DNA from: Hymenobacter guriensis | GTDB lineage: Bacteria > Bacteroidota > Bacteroidia > Cytophagales > Hymenobacteraceae | Reading direction: 5' to 3' | Assembly: GCF_015773195.1 (NCBI RefSeq) | Contig: NZ_JADWYK010000016.1 | Span: 1 to 64,000, forward strand | DNA length: 64,000 bases | In this document: in pieces, positions 14,968-24,129 of the stretch | Layout of the letters: each line of letters starts with the position of its first letter | Numbering within the stretch: position 1 is the stretch's first letter | Notes under the pieces: generated by a model | Databases searched by the model: none | What the model was told of the DNA's origin: nothing | What the model saw: the letters and a program-made list of their open reading frames with translations, nothing else | Made by a program: the position numbers and the translations under genes

Positions 14968-17900
14968 TTACTGGGCCGTGCTGTTGAGCAGGTAGTCCAG
15001 CTCGATGACGGTCTGGTTATGGTCCAGTAGTACTTCCAGGTAAGCCGTGCGCAGGTTCAGGGCCCGCTCCAGGTTGAGCAGGTACTCGCTGTAGCCGGTT
15101 TCGCCGGCCTTGAAGGCCCGGGTGCTCAGGCGCACAATCACGTCGGCCTGCGGCAGGGCCGTTTGCTGGTAGAAGGTGAGCCGCTGCTGCTGCTCGGCGT
15201 GGCGGGCCACCAACTCGTCCTGCCGGCCGGCCAGCTCGGCCAGCTGCCGCCGGTACGAGGCCGTGGCCACCTGCTCCTGGAGGCGGGCAGCCTGCACCCG
15301 GCTTTTCTGCGGGCCGCGCAGGATGGGAATGCCCACCGAGCCCTGCACGCCCTGGAACCGGTCGCTGCCCGAGTAGTAGCGGTCATCGCCGCCCACCCCG
15401 CCGATGGTCTGCGGGCCAATCAGCGACTGGTTGAAATAGCCGAGCGTAACGTTAGGCAAACCCTGGGCCTGTTCGGCGCGGGTAGCGGCCTGGCGCTGGG
15501 CAATGAGCTGGCGCAGGACCTGGGCATCCGGGTTTTGCGCCAGGCGGGCCGTGTCGCCCAGGGCGGGTAGCACCACGGGCTCCAGGGGACGCAGCAGACT
15601 GTCGGCCACGTCCACTACCTGCGCCTGTTGCAGCAGGGCCTGTAGCTGGCGCTGGGCCACCTGGTAGCCCGTGCGGGCCTGCCGAATCAGGGCCTGGGTT
15701 TCGCCCTGCTGCACCAGGGCCGTGGCCGGTTCGAGCCGGGCCACTTCCCCGGTTTTAAAGCGCAGGTTGGCGGCCCGCAGAAACTCGGTGTAGAGGCTGT
15801 CCTGCCCGCGCAGCACCTTGAGGCGGTGCCGGGCGTACACGGCCTGCTCGTAGTTCAGGCGCACCTGCCGGCGCAGGTCGGCCTGCACCTGGGCCAGCTG
15901 GAACTGCTGGCCGCCTATCTGCGCATCCAGCAGCCGGGCCTGGCTGCGGTACACGCCCGGCAGCGAGAAGGTCTGGCTGATGTTGAACTGGTTGTCCTTG
16001 CGGTAGGTGTTGTACTGCCCGTAAGTCACGCCAATGGTGGTGCGGCCCACGTCGGTGGCCGTGCGGCGCAGTGCCTGCTGGGCTTCGAGCGAGCGTTGGG
16101 CCACCTGCACCGTGCCGTTGGCTTGCAGCGCCTGCGTGACGGCCTGCTGGGCCGTGAACGGCGCCCCGCCCACGGAAAGCTGCGGCTGCTGGGCCCGGCC
16201 CGTGAAAGGTAGGGCTAGCAGCAACAGGGCAAGGGCTCCCGCAACCACGGGGGAAGTTGGCGTCGTGCCCGGTACGCCCGTGGGGACGTCATCGTGCATT
16301 TCCTCCTCGTCATCGGCCGGCTTCTTCGCCCGGCTTTCCACCAGGGCGTAGAGGATGGGCAGCACCAGCAGGGTCAGCAGCGTGGCCGTCACCAGGCCGC
16401 CGATGACGACGGTGGCCAGGGGGCGCTGCACTTCGGCGCCCGCCGAGGTGGCCAGGGCCATGGGCAAAAAGCCGAGCGAGGCCACCGTGGCCGTCATCAG
16501 CACGGGGCGTAGCCGGGTGGCCGTGCCCTGCAGAATCCGTTCTGTTAAGTCCGTCACGCCTTCTTTTTTGAGTTGGTTGAAATAGCCGATGAGCACCACG
16601 CCGTTGAGCACGGCCACGCCAAACAGGGCAATGAAGCCCACCCCGGCCGAGATGCTGAAGGGCATGTCGCGCAGCCAGAGCGAGAGCACCCCGCCGATGG
16701 CCGAGAGCGGGATGGCCGTGAAAATCATCGTGGCCTGCAGCAGGGAGCGGAAAGTGAAGAAAAGCAGGGCGAAAATCAGCAGCAGGGCCACCGGCACGGC
16801 GATGCTCAGGCGCTGCGAGGCCTCGCGCAGGTTCTCGAACTGCCCGCCGTAGGTGGTGTAGTAGCCGGGAGCCAGCTTAAGCTGCTGGTCCACTTTGCCC
16901 TGCAATTCCTCTACTACGCTTTCCACGTCGCGGCCGCGCACGTTAAAGGCCACGGTGATGCGGCGCTTGGCGTCGTCGCGCTGAATCTGGTTAGGGCCTT
17001 CCACGAGGCTCACATCCGCGAGCTGCTCCAGGGGAATCTGCTCGCCGCGCGGGGTGGCAATGAAGAGTTGGCGCACGCTGGTGATGTCCTTGCGCAGGGC
17101 CGGGGGCAGGCGCAGCACGAGGTCGAAGCGGCGCTCCTGCTCGAACACCTGTCCGGCGGCCTGGCCGGCAAAGGCCGTTTGCACGGTGCGGTTCACGTCC
17201 TCCACGTTCAGGCCAAACTGGGCCAGTTTGTTGCGGTCAATCTTGACCACAATCTGCGGCAGGCCGGTCACCTGCTCCACGTAGATGTCCTCAGCGCCCT
17301 GCACCTGCCGCACGAGCGCAGCGGTGCGGGCGGCGTAGTCGGCCAGCTGGTCGAGGTCTTCGCCGTAAATCTTGAGCACCACATCTTGTTTGGCCCCGGA
17401 GATGAGCTCGTTGAAGCGCATCTGAATGGGCTGCTGAAAACCGAACGTGACGCCGGGAATCACGCTCAGGGCTTCGGCCATCTTCTCGGCCAGCTCCGGC
17501 TGCGTCTTGGCCGACGTCCACTCCTTGGGGTCTTTCAGGGTCACCATCACGTCGGCCGCTTCCACGGGCATGGGGTCGGTGGGAATCTCGGCCGAGCCAA
17601 TCTTGGCCACCACTTCCTTTACTTCGGGGAATTGCTTTTTGAGAATTTCACCCACCTGCCCGGTTTTTTCGATGGTGTAGCTCAGCGACGAGCCCGTCAG
17701 CGTGCGCATCTCAATGGCAAAGTCGCCTTCCGACAACTGCGGGATGAACTCCCCGCCCAGGGTGCGGAACAAAAGCACCGTACCCACCAGCAGGGCCACC
17801 GAGGTGGTTAGCACCACGGCCTTGCGGCGCAGCGCCCAGCTAATCATGGGCCGGTAGCGGGCTTCGAGCCAGCTCATCATCTTATCGGAGAAGGTGCGCT

Positions 17901-19446
17901 TGGGGGTGGTGTTGCGGCTCAGCCCCAGGGCGGCCATCATCGGCACGTAAGTCAGCGACAGTATCAGGGCCCCGATGATGGCGAAGGCCACGGTCTGGGC
18001 CATGGGCTTGAACATCTTGCCCTCAATGCCGGCCAGGGCCAGCAGCGGCAGGTACACAATCAGGATGATGACTTCGGGGAAGCCGGCCGAGTCGCGGATG
18101 CCGGCGGCGGCGTGGTAAGTTTCGTCGTCCATCTGCCGCTGCGTGAGCAGGCCGTTCTTGCCGTGGGCCTTGGTGTGGCCGGAATGGATGCGGTGAATGA
18201 TGCCCTCGACGATAATCACGGCCCCGTCCACGACCAGGCCGAAGTCAATGGCCCCGAGCGAGAGCAGGTTGCCCGACACGCCAAAGAGCTGCATCATGGC
18301 AATGGCGAAGAGCATGGCCAGCGGAATGACCGAGGCCACCACGAGGCCCGCGCGCAGGTTGCCCAAAAACAGCACCAGCACGAAAATCACAATCAGCGCG
18401 CCCTCAATCAGGTTCTTGGTAACGGTGTGAATGGCCCGGCCCACGAGGTCGGAGCGGTCCAGGTACACGTCCACGGCCACGCCTTCGGGCAGGGATTTTT
18501 CCACCGTCTTCATGCGCTCCTTCACGGCCTTGATGACTTCGTTGGCGTTGGCCCCTTTGAGCATGAGCACGATGCCGCCGGTCACTTCGCCCTCGTTGTT
18601 GCGGGTCATGGCCCCGTAGCGCACGGCCGAGCCCAGGCGGATGTTGGCCACGTCGCGCACCAGGATGGGCAGGCCGCTTTCGGTGCTGCGCACTACGATG
18701 TTGCCGATGTCCTGCGGGTTGGTCACCAGGCCCTCGGTACGGATGGCGTAGGCCGTGGGGTTTTTATCGAGGTAGGCCCCGCCGGTGTTCTGGTTATTGC
18801 GCGAGACGGCCTGGTAGACCTCGTCCACGGTGATGTTGAGGGAGCGCAGCCGCTCGGGGTCCAGCGACACTTCGTATTGCTTGAGCAGGCCACCGAAGGA
18901 TGAAACGTCGGCCACGCCGGGCGTGCCCAGCAGCTGCCGGCGTACTATCCAGTCCTGAATCGTGCGCAGCTCGCGGGCATCGTACTTCTTCTCGTAGCCG
19001 GGCTTGGCGCGCACCAGGTACTGGTAGATTTCGCCCAGTCCGGTGGACACCGGCGACATTTCCGGCCGGCCCACGCCGTCTGGTATCTGGCTTTCGGCTT
19101 CGCGGAGCCGCTCGGCTACCTGCTGGCGGGCCCAGTAAATGTCGATGCCGTCCTCGAAAATGATGGTGACCACCGAGAGGCCGAAGCGCGAAAACGAGCG
19201 CACCTCTTCCTCGCCCGGAATGGTGGCCACGCTCTGCTCGATGGGAAAGGACACCAGCCGCTCGATGTCGTTGGCGGCCAGCGAAGGGGCCACGGTGTAC
19301 ACTACGACCTGGTTGTTGGTGATATCGGGCACCGCGTCGATGGGGAGGCGGTAGAGCGAGTAGCCGCCCCAGGCAATGAGCGCCAGGGTCAGCAGCCCGA
19401 TGATGAGCTTGTTGTGTATGGAAAAATAGATCAGCTTATTCAGCAT
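14968..19446 (-). CDS. czcA: CzcA-type RND metal pump fused to a TolC-like channel
   Basis: A 1492-residue protein. Residues 1-1050 are a heavy-metal RND pump: 12 helices, PIDAVPDITNNQV after helix 1, and DFGLVVD (401-407) with Glu414 in helix 4, the proton relay of the CzcA/CusA group. After an acidic linker (about 1050-1070, DDEEEMHDD) comes a hydrophobic segment resembling a signal sequence (VVAGALALLLLALPFTGRA), then about 400 residues of outer-membrane-factor type with long heptad-like helices and FNISQTFSLPG. The fused CzcA-CzcC layout is known from Bacteroidota. Known role: export of Zn, Co, Cd or Cu from periplasm and cytoplasm. How one chain spans both membranes, or whether it is cut, is not shown. 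Confidence 0.92.
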   Translation of the reverse strand: MLNKLIYFSIHNKLIIGLLTLALIAWGGYSLYRLPIDAVPDITNNQVVVYTVAPSLAANDIERLVSFPIEQSVATIPGEEEVRSFSRFGLSVVTIIFEDGIDIYWARQQVAERLREAESQIPDGVGRPEMSPVSTGLGEIYQYLVRAKPGYEKKYDARELRTIQDWIVRRQLLGTPGVADVSSFGGLLKQYEVSLDPERLRSLNITVDEVYQAVSRNNQNTGGAYLDKNPTAYAIRTEGLVTNPQDIGNIVVRSTESGLPILVRDVANIRLGSAVRYGAMTRNNEGEVTGGIVLMLKGANANEVIKAVKERMKTVEKSLPEGVAVDVYLDRSDLVGRAIHTVTKNLIEGALIVIFVLVLFLGNLRAGLVVASVIPLAMLFAIAMMQLFGVSGNLLSLGAIDFGLVVDGAVIIVEGIIHRIHSGHTKAHGKNGLLTQRQMDDETYHAAAGIRDSAGFPEVIILIVYLPLLALAGIEGKMFKPMAQTVAFAIIGALILSLTYVPMMAALGLSRNTTPKRTFSDKMMSWLEARYRPMISWALRRKAVVLTTSVALLVGTVLLFRTLGGEFIPQLSEGDFAIEMRTLTGSSLSYTIEKTGQVGEILKKQFPEVKEVVAKIGSAEIPTDPMPVEAADVMVTLKDPKEWTSAKTQPELAEKMAEALSVIPGVTFGFQQPIQMRFNELISGAKQDVVLKIYGEDLDQLADYAARTAALVRQVQGAEDIYVEQVTGLPQIVVKIDRNKLAQFGLNVEDVNRTVQTAFAGQAAGQVFEQERRFDLVLRLPPALRKDITSVRQLFIATPRGEQIPLEQLADVSLVEGPNQIQRDDAKRRITVAFNVRGRDVESVVEELQGKVDQQLKLAPGYYTTYGGQFENLREASQRLSIAVPVALLLIFALLFFTFRSLLQATMIFTAIPLSAIGGVLSLWLRDMPFSISAGVGFIALFGVAVLNGVVLIGYFNQLKKEGVTDLTERILQGTATRLRPVLMTATVASLGFLPMALATSAGAEVQRPLATVVIGGLVTATLLTLLVLPILYALVESRAKKPADDEEEMHDDVPTGVPGTTPTSPVVAGALALLLLALPFTGRAQQPQLSVGGAPFTAQQAVTQALQANGTVQVAQRSLEAQQALRRTATDVGRTTIGVTYGQYNTYRKDNQFNISQTFSLPGVYRSQARLLDAQIGGQQFQLAQVQADLRRQVRLNYEQAVYARHRLKVLRGQDSLYTEFLRAANLRFKTGEVARLEPATALVQQGETQALIRQARTGYQVAQRQLQALLQQAQVVDVADSLLRPLEPVVLPALGDTARLAQNPDAQVLRQLIAQRQAATRAEQAQGLPNVTLGYFNQSLIGPQTIGGVGGDDRYYSGSDRFQGVQGSVGIPILRGPQKSRVQAARLQEQVATASYRRQLAELAGRQDELVARHAEQQQRLTFYQQTALPQADVIVRLSTRAFKAGETGYSEYLLNLERALNLRTAYLEVLLDHNQTVIELDYLLNSTAQ

Positions 19447-19515
19447 GATGACTGGGGGGTAAGACTAGAAATCCTGGGAAGGGGGCGGCCGGAGCCCAGC
19501 GGGGCTCGACGGCGG

Positions 19516-19570
19516 CGGGGTCCGGGCGAGGCCACGGAACGTGCGCATGCGTCAACGGGACCGGACCCCG
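19516..19570. repeat. 10-bp GC-rich inverted repeat between DUF6660 and czcA genes
   Basis: CGGGGTCCGG at 19516-19525 and CCGGACCCCG at 19561-19570 are perfect inverted repeats with a 35-base loop. A second short GC-rich repeat (GGGGCCCGGTCCC) follows directly. The transcript leader of czcA could fold here into a strong hairpin. No run of U follows, so a plain intrinsic terminator is unlikely; leader control or RNA stability is possible. Confidence 0.5.
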
Positions 19571-19611
19571 CACCGGGGCCCGGTCCCGTAGGGGACCCGA
19601 AAAACAGGAAA

Positions 19612-19935
19612 CTAGGCTTGGGGGGGCTGCCAGATGCTGCCCGGCATCTGCCGGGCGGCCGGGGGCTGCAGGCGCGAGTACCGGCCCGAGGCGTAAAATA
19701 CCTTGGGGGGCGCCGTCAACGCCAAGCGCAGCGCCGTGGGCAGCGACGTGCCGGCGCAGCAGTGGCACTGGCATAGCGGCGTGCACCAATCACCCGCCAG
19801 ATGGGAAGCCGCCTCGTGGGAAGTTGCGCTGACAAACGTCTGCGTGCTGTTCGCGCGCACCGGCTCCCGGTCTACGCAGGGCAGACAGGCGAGCAGGGCC
19901 AGGTAACAAGCAAAGAAGACGGAGAATAAACGCAT
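19612..19935 (-). CDS. DUF6660 family secreted protein, Cys-rich
   Basis: A 107-residue secreted protein with an N-terminal signal (FFACYLALLACLPC). The core has the DUF6660 cluster CTPLCQCHCC at about residues 51-60, which could bind a thiophilic or divalent metal, and it ends with IWQPPQA, also typical of this family. Members in Bacteroidota lie directly before CzcA-type pumps, as here (165 bases upstream of czcA on the same strand), and are probably part of the same regulon. Role in metal sensing or delivery in the periplasm is inferred only. The upstream region starts at 19936 with a short AT-richer stretch. Confidence 0.75.
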   Translation of the reverse strand: MRLFSVFFACYLALLACLPCVDREPVRANSTQTFVSATSHEAASHLAGDWCTPLCQCHCCAGTSLPTALRLALTAPPKVFYASGRYSRLQPPAARQMPGSIWQPPQA

Positions 19936-20005
19936 TCCAGGGGGTAGGATGGTGCAAACCTACGGATTTCGCGCCGATAAGGATACACCCTTGGGCAAAG
20001 TGGGC

Positions 20006-20506
20006 CTATTCTGCCGGCGCCCGACACAGGGTATGGCTGCTGATAAGCCACTGGTCGTGCTGGCGAACAACGACCGAAATAGCCGTGTAGCCCTGACCAG
20101 GCAAACGGCGCCTACGGGTGGAAACAGGAGTATCCCGGTAATAAGTTTCCACGACGACTGCCGTGTCAGGCCCCGGCAGGAGGCTCACCCGGTACTGCCT
20201 TAGCGGGGAAGCGGGGCGGCACCAGCCGCGGCAGCCGGCCAGGTGAACGAAACGGTGCTTCGGTAAAGGCTCCGTTTGGTCCAGGAGCCAGGCCGCACGG
20301 GTAAAGAGCGCCACGGCGGCGGCGGAATCTCCGACGGCAACGGCGTGGCGAAACGTGCGCATGGTCAGTAAAATTGCCGCTTCCGTGGGGGCATCGCGCC
20401 GGCTGAGACCGGCGGCGTGCCCTACCCCGCCGGGCAACCCGGCGGAAGTAAACGACAGCAGCGAGGATGCCAGGAGCAAGTACCCAGCAAGTGAGAGTGG
20501 ACGCAT
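20006..20506 (-). CDS. Secreted hypothetical protein, possibly NTF2-like
   Basis: A 166-residue protein with a signal peptide (LAGYLLLASSLLSFTSAG). The mature part has an N-terminal helix pair with TMRTFRHAVAVGDSAAAVALF, similar to the start of NTF2-like or SnoaL-type folds, then beta-strands VVVETYYRD and YTAISVVVRQHDQWLISSHT at the end, the usual closing strands of that fold. This is a structural guess from pattern, not a family match. Two Cys near CRGWC could form a disulfide. It is 70 bases upstream of the DUF6660 gene on the same strand. Confidence 0.6.
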   Translation of the reverse strand: MRPLSLAGYLLLASSLLSFTSAGLPGGVGHAAGLSRRDAPTEAAILLTMRTFRHAVAVGDSAAAVALFTRAAWLLDQTEPLPKHRFVHLAGCRGWCRPASPLRQYRVSLLPGPDTAVVVETYYRDTPVSTRRRRLPGQGYTAISVVVRQHDQWLISSHTLCRAPAE

Positions 20507-20643
20507 CGAAAATGCAGGTAGATATTTTCCTTACACGTCGAAAAGGTCATTGGGTTGACGTAAGGGGAGGTAAACAGCGGTCCAGCAACCATGGGAGGAG
20601 CATCCCGTTAGCTGGGCCAAACCCGACGCTATACCTATTTGCC

Positions 20644-21240
20644 ATGCTTGCTGCCCTCATCCACGCTGAACTTACGGAAGCCCGTGCCGTGCTTGACCGG
20701 TTTCTGGCCGACGCCGAAAATCTTGTCCGCATCGAGCAGGCTGCCCGCCTGATGAGCACTTGCCTGGCAGGCCGGGGGAAAATCCTGAGCTGCGGCAACG
20801 GCGGCTCCCTGTGCGATGCCCAGCATTTTGCCGAGGAACTCACTGGTCGCTACCGCCAGGACCGCCCCGCCCTGGCGGCCATTGCCCTCACCGAAGCCGC
20901 CCACCTGAGCTGCGTGGCCAACGACTACGGCTACGAGCAGGTGTTCAGCCGCTACGTGCAGGCCCTGGGCCGCCCCGGCGACGTGCTACTGGCCATCAGC
21001 ACCAGCGGCCACTCACCCAACGTGCTGCGCGCGGCCGAGGCCGCCCGCGAAGCCGGAATGCAGGTCGTGGCCCTGACGGGCAAAGACGGCGGACCCTTGG
21101 CGGCGCTGGCCCACGTGGAAATCCGGGTGCCCCACTCCGGTTATGCCGACCGCATCCAGGAAATGCACGTGAAAGTCATTCACATCCTGCTGCGCCTGAT
21201 TGAGGCACTGCTGGACAAGCCGGCAGGTAGTGCCTCCTGA
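20644..21240 (+). CDS. gmhA: D-sedoheptulose-7-phosphate isomerase
   Basis: A 198-residue SIS-domain protein started at the ATG at 20644; an open stretch upstream to 20467 adds unrelated sequence. It follows GmhA closely: KILSCGNGGSLCDAQHFAEELTGR near residue 45-68, LSCVANDYGYEQVFSRYV, LLAISTSGHSPNVLRAA, VALTGKDGG and the end SGYADRIQEMHVKVIHIL. The enzyme turns sedoheptulose 7-phosphate into glycero-manno-heptose 7-phosphate for cell-surface heptose, and uses a Zn ion. It is the only gene of that pathway here. It runs convergently into the restriction-endonuclease fragment, with 61 bases of overlap. Confidence 0.93.
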   Translation: MLAALIHAELTEARAVLDRFLADAENLVRIEQAARLMSTCLAGRGKILSCGNGGSLCDAQHFAEELTGRYRQDRPALAAIALTEAAHLSCVANDYGYEQVFSRYVQALGRPGDVLLAISTSGHSPNVLRAAEAAREAGMQVVALTGKDGGPLAALAHVEIRVPHSGYADRIQEMHVKVIHILLRLIEALLDKPAGSAS

Positions 21241-21689
21241 GCCTTTCGCTTATGCGAAGCTTCCCACCCTTGCCGAAAGGCACTCACGGCCGTGGCCCAG
21301 TCCGGGGTGCCGTGGGCCCGCAGCACGGGCAGCAGGTCGGCCGTCAGGGCAAAATGCAGCAGGGGACTGGTTGGGCAGAGCGCGGGGTTGTCGGGGTTGC
21401 GCAGCACCAGGCCCGCTGCTACCAGCGGCAGCAGCACCTGGTCCCGCATAAGCAGAAACGTGCGCTCCGTCGACGCGTCAGCCCAGCCGTAGACGGAGCG
21501 CATGAAACTGCGGATGCCCCGCGCCATGCCCTTGCGCTCATTGGTGGCCTGGACCCAGGGCGTATCTGGCCCTACCCCAGCCAGGGCCAGCAGGGTCAGC
21601 CCGGCCAGTTTGGTGGTTAGCGGCCCCGGCAGCGCCAGCGCTGCCAGTATCTGTTGGGCCTCACTCACGCGGGGGTGGTAAAATTCCAT
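21180..21689 (-). pseudogene. BsuBI/PstI-type restriction endonuclease, N-terminal fragment
   Basis: A 169-residue frame that resembles only the N-terminal helical domain of BsuBI/PstI-type type II endonucleases: LTLLALAGVGPDTPW, then STERTFLLMRDQVL (place of the family NTRETIRR motif), LRNPDNPALCPTSPLLHFAL (NPDNPxRxxNSP motif) and GTPDWATAVSAF. Family enzymes have over 300 residues, so the nuclease domain is missing. The last 20 or so residues are encoded by the strand opposite gmhA (up to 21240), which marks where the original gene was cut. No partner methyltransferase is in the window. It should lack nuclease activity; alternatively the domain is kept as a DNA-binding protein. Confidence 0.6.
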
Positions 21690-21723
21690 GGCAGGGAGCT
21701 TAACAGAGGCTGTTTTGAAGTTG

Positions 21724-22608
21724 CTAGCGCCGGAAGCTCAAACCCAGAAAATAAGTGGTTTGGGTGTCCTTGGTCAGGGCCAGGTTGATGCCCGTATCCA
21801 GTTGCAGGTTGTCGCCCAGCCGCAGGGTGGGGCCGCCGTTGAGCGTGGCCGTCCAGCCCGGATTCCGGGTGTCCCAGGCGGTGGCAAGCTCCACAAAGCC
21901 GCCCAGGGTTTTATACAGGTCGTGGCCCACGGTGAGGGTGGGGGCCAGCTCCAGGTAATGCTCTTTGACTTCGCTGTCGCGGTTGAGCGTGGCCTGCAGC
22001 TGGGTGCCCAAGGTAAAGTCGTGGGGCAATTGGACGGAGAAAGGCGTAACAATGCCGCCCTCCCAGGCCCCGTTGCCGCAGCTGCGGCCCGTAGGCAGCT
22101 TCACAAAGGGCATCAGGGCAAAGCCCGTAGGCCCGCCGTCGTTGCCCCACAGGTTGCGCTTAAGGCGCACGGTGACGTCGCCAAAGCCTGCGCGCCGCGT
22201 GCTCGTCTCGCCGACCCCCTCGGTCTGAATGGTGTAGGATTCCACCACCACCTGCAGGTCCACATTATGGGTGAGGCCCATTTTCAGGTTGGCGTGATTG
22301 AGGCCCAATTCTTCCGCGGCGGTCTGCTCGTCCAGGCGCGAGCGGCCCAGGCGCAGCAGGTCGGTTTCGATTTGGAAGTGACCCGCGTCGACGGAATAGG
22401 CGCTTTCCGTAGCGTCAGGACGGTCGGTGCTCAGGGGCCGCATCAGCGCGGTGGGTACCGGCTTGAATAGGGTGTAGACGTGCTTGCGAGCCCGTAGGGT
22501 ATCCACTCCCCCGGGGGCGGGAGCCGGCAAGCCGGTAGGCACCTGGGACAGCGCGGGCGCGGCACTGCCCAAGGCAATGAGGACGGAGAGGAGGCAGTGT
22601 GCGCGCAT
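21724..22608 (-). CDS. Outer-membrane MetA-pathway-type transporter protein
   Basis: A 294-residue outer-membrane beta-barrel candidate, started at the ATG at 22606-22608 ahead of a signal peptide (LLSVLIALGSAAPALSQ). The mature part starts with RPLSTDRPDATESAYSVDAGHFQIETDL, the hallmark of the 'MetA-pathway of phenol degradation' family (PF13557). Alternating strands (FGDVTVRLKRNLW, FALMPFVKLPTG, TLGTQLQATLN) and a terminal FLGLSFRR close the barrel. The substrate is unknown; the name comes from one member only. It is 34 bases from the start of the restriction-gene fragment and 83 from the broken NRAMP gene. Confidence 0.8.
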   Translation of the reverse strand: MRAHCLLSVLIALGSAAPALSQVPTGLPAPAPGGVDTLRARKHVYTLFKPVPTALMRPLSTDRPDATESAYSVDAGHFQIETDLLRLGRSRLDEQTAAEELGLNHANLKMGLTHNVDLQVVVESYTIQTEGVGETSTRRAGFGDVTVRLKRNLWGNDGGPTGFALMPFVKLPTGRSCGNGAWEGGIVTPFSVQLPHDFTLGTQLQATLNRDSEVKEHYLELAPTLTVGHDLYKTLGGFVELATAWDTRNPGWTATLNGGPTLRLGDNLQLDTGINLALTKDTQTTYFLGLSFRR

Positions 22609-22690
22609 AGAACGAGAGGAATTAAGAAGCAAGGCGGGGGCAATCCAGGCCATGAGGCTGGGGAAATTCAATTTGGGAGGAGCCGTTTGC

Positions 22691-23851
22691 TTAGCTGAAA
22701 AAGGTCTGAAACAGCAGGTAGGCGTTCAGCGCGATGATGATGCCCGATACCGTCCAGGCCAAAATCTGCACCACGGGGCCGTTGGTAAACACGCCCATCT
22801 TGGCGCGGCTGCTGGTAAAGAGCACCAGCGGCACCACCGCGAAGCTGAGCTGCAGCGAGAGAATGACCTGGCTGAGCACCAGCAGCTGGCCAGTGCCCTT
22901 CTCGCCGTAGATGAGGGTTACAATCAGGGCCGGTACCACGGCAATGCTGCGGGTGACCAAGCGGCGCAGCCAGGGCTTTAGCCGGATGTTGAGAAAGCCT
23001 TCCATCACAATCTGCCCGGCCAGCGTGCCGGTGAGCGTGGAGTTCTGGCCGGCGGCCAGCAGGGCCACGGCGAAGAGCATGCTGGCCGCGCCCGCGCCCA
23101 GCACCGGCGTGAGCAGCTGGTGGGCGTCGTTGATGTCGGCCACGTTGTACATGCCCGTTTTGTGGAAGGTCGCGGCGGCCGTGACCAGGATGGCCGCGTT
23201 CACGAAAAAGGCCAGAAACAAGGCCACTGTGGAGTCGATGGTGGCGAACTTGATGGCCATGCGCTTGCCGGGCTCGGTCTGCTCAATCTGGCGGGTCTGC
23301 ACGATGCTGGAGTGCAGGTACAGGTTGTGCGGCATCACGGTGGCGCCCAGAATGCCGATGGCGATGTAGAGCATCTGGGGGTTGGTTACCACTTCGGGCC
23401 GGGGCACGAGGCCGCCGAGCATAGCGTAGTAGTCCGGGTTCGAGACGATGATTTCGTACACGAAGCAGCCGAAGATGATGACGATGAGGCCGGCCACGAT
23501 GCTCTCAATCACGCGGAAGCCTTTGTTCTGGAAGTAGAGCACCACCAGCACGTCGAGCACCGTGAGCACCACGCCCCAGCTCAGGGGCAGGCCGAAGAGC
23601 AGGTTCAGGGCAATGGCCGAGCCGATGACTTCGGCCAGGTCGCAGGCGGCAATGGCCACTTCGCATAGTACCCACAGTACCATGGCCACCGGCTTGGAGT
23701 AGTGGTCGCGGCAGGCCTGGGCCAGGTCGCGACCCGTCACGATGCCCAGCTTGGCCGCCAAGTGCTGCAGCAGCATGGCGAACAGGTTGGAAATCAAAAT
23801 CACGGACAGCAGCGTGTAGCCGTAGCGCGAGCCGCCGGCCAGGTCGGTGGC
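22691..23851 (-). pseudogene. NRAMP (MntH-like) transporter lacking its first helix
   Basis: The frame matches NRAMP manganese/iron transporters from ATDLAGGSRYGYTLL onward: GIVTGRDLAQACRDHY, DLAEVIGSAIALNLLFGL, the helix-6 motif MPHNLYLHSS and the remaining helices up to AYLLFQTFFS. What is missing is everything before ATD, that is, helix 1 with the DPGN metal-binding motif. No ATG is available; the first in-frame start is a GTG at 23803 inside helix 2. Directly upstream the same frame holds the start of a hemolysin-type gene, interrupted by TAG at 23882-23884. A working Mn2+ importer is therefore unlikely; the gene seems to be a recombination product. Codon use is the same as in the neighbours. 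Confidence 0.7.
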
Positions 23852-23881
23852 CGCCTGGGCCGTGCCGCTGCCCTGTTTGGC

Positions 23882-23983
23882 CTAGGCTTCGGGCTTGGAC
23901 TTGCGCGAAGAAATGAGGGCAATTTCCGACATGGAAAACACGCCGTTGGACTTCATCAGCAAGAGAATAATGAGTAGTGCCAT
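23882..23983 (-). pseudogene. N-terminal fragment of a HlyC/CorC (CNNM) hemolysin gene
   Basis: ATG at 23981-23983 starts a 33-residue frame that ends with TAG: MALLIILLLMKSNGVFSMSE followed by IALISSRKSKPEA. SNGVFSMSEIALISSRKxKxEA is the start of hemolysin-family membrane proteins (CNNM domain). After the TAG the similarity goes on in the same frame (AKQGSGTAQAA, compare the family pattern AKxGSxxAQAA) and then passes without frame change into NRAMP sequence. The fragment is the donor half of a fusion and is itself non-functional. It shares promoter and start with the NRAMP remnant. Confidence 0.65.
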
Positions 23984-24129
23984 AGAGTGTGGGTATACCA
24001 CAAGTACGCTAGCCAGCCAGCTAAAGCCACACGCTACATTTTAACTCCCCCGAAAGTGTAAAGGCCTTGTTTACCAGCAAGTAGCTGTTAGTTTCTCTAG
24101 CCATTCCTTCTAAGCTTGCAGTTGAGCTC

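Noticed and set aside
16201..16330. A possible separate start of a czcC gene inside czcA
   Set aside because: The frame is open through the whole region without stop; a fused CzcA-TolC gene is common in Bacteroidota. Signal-like sequence noted as a finding instead.
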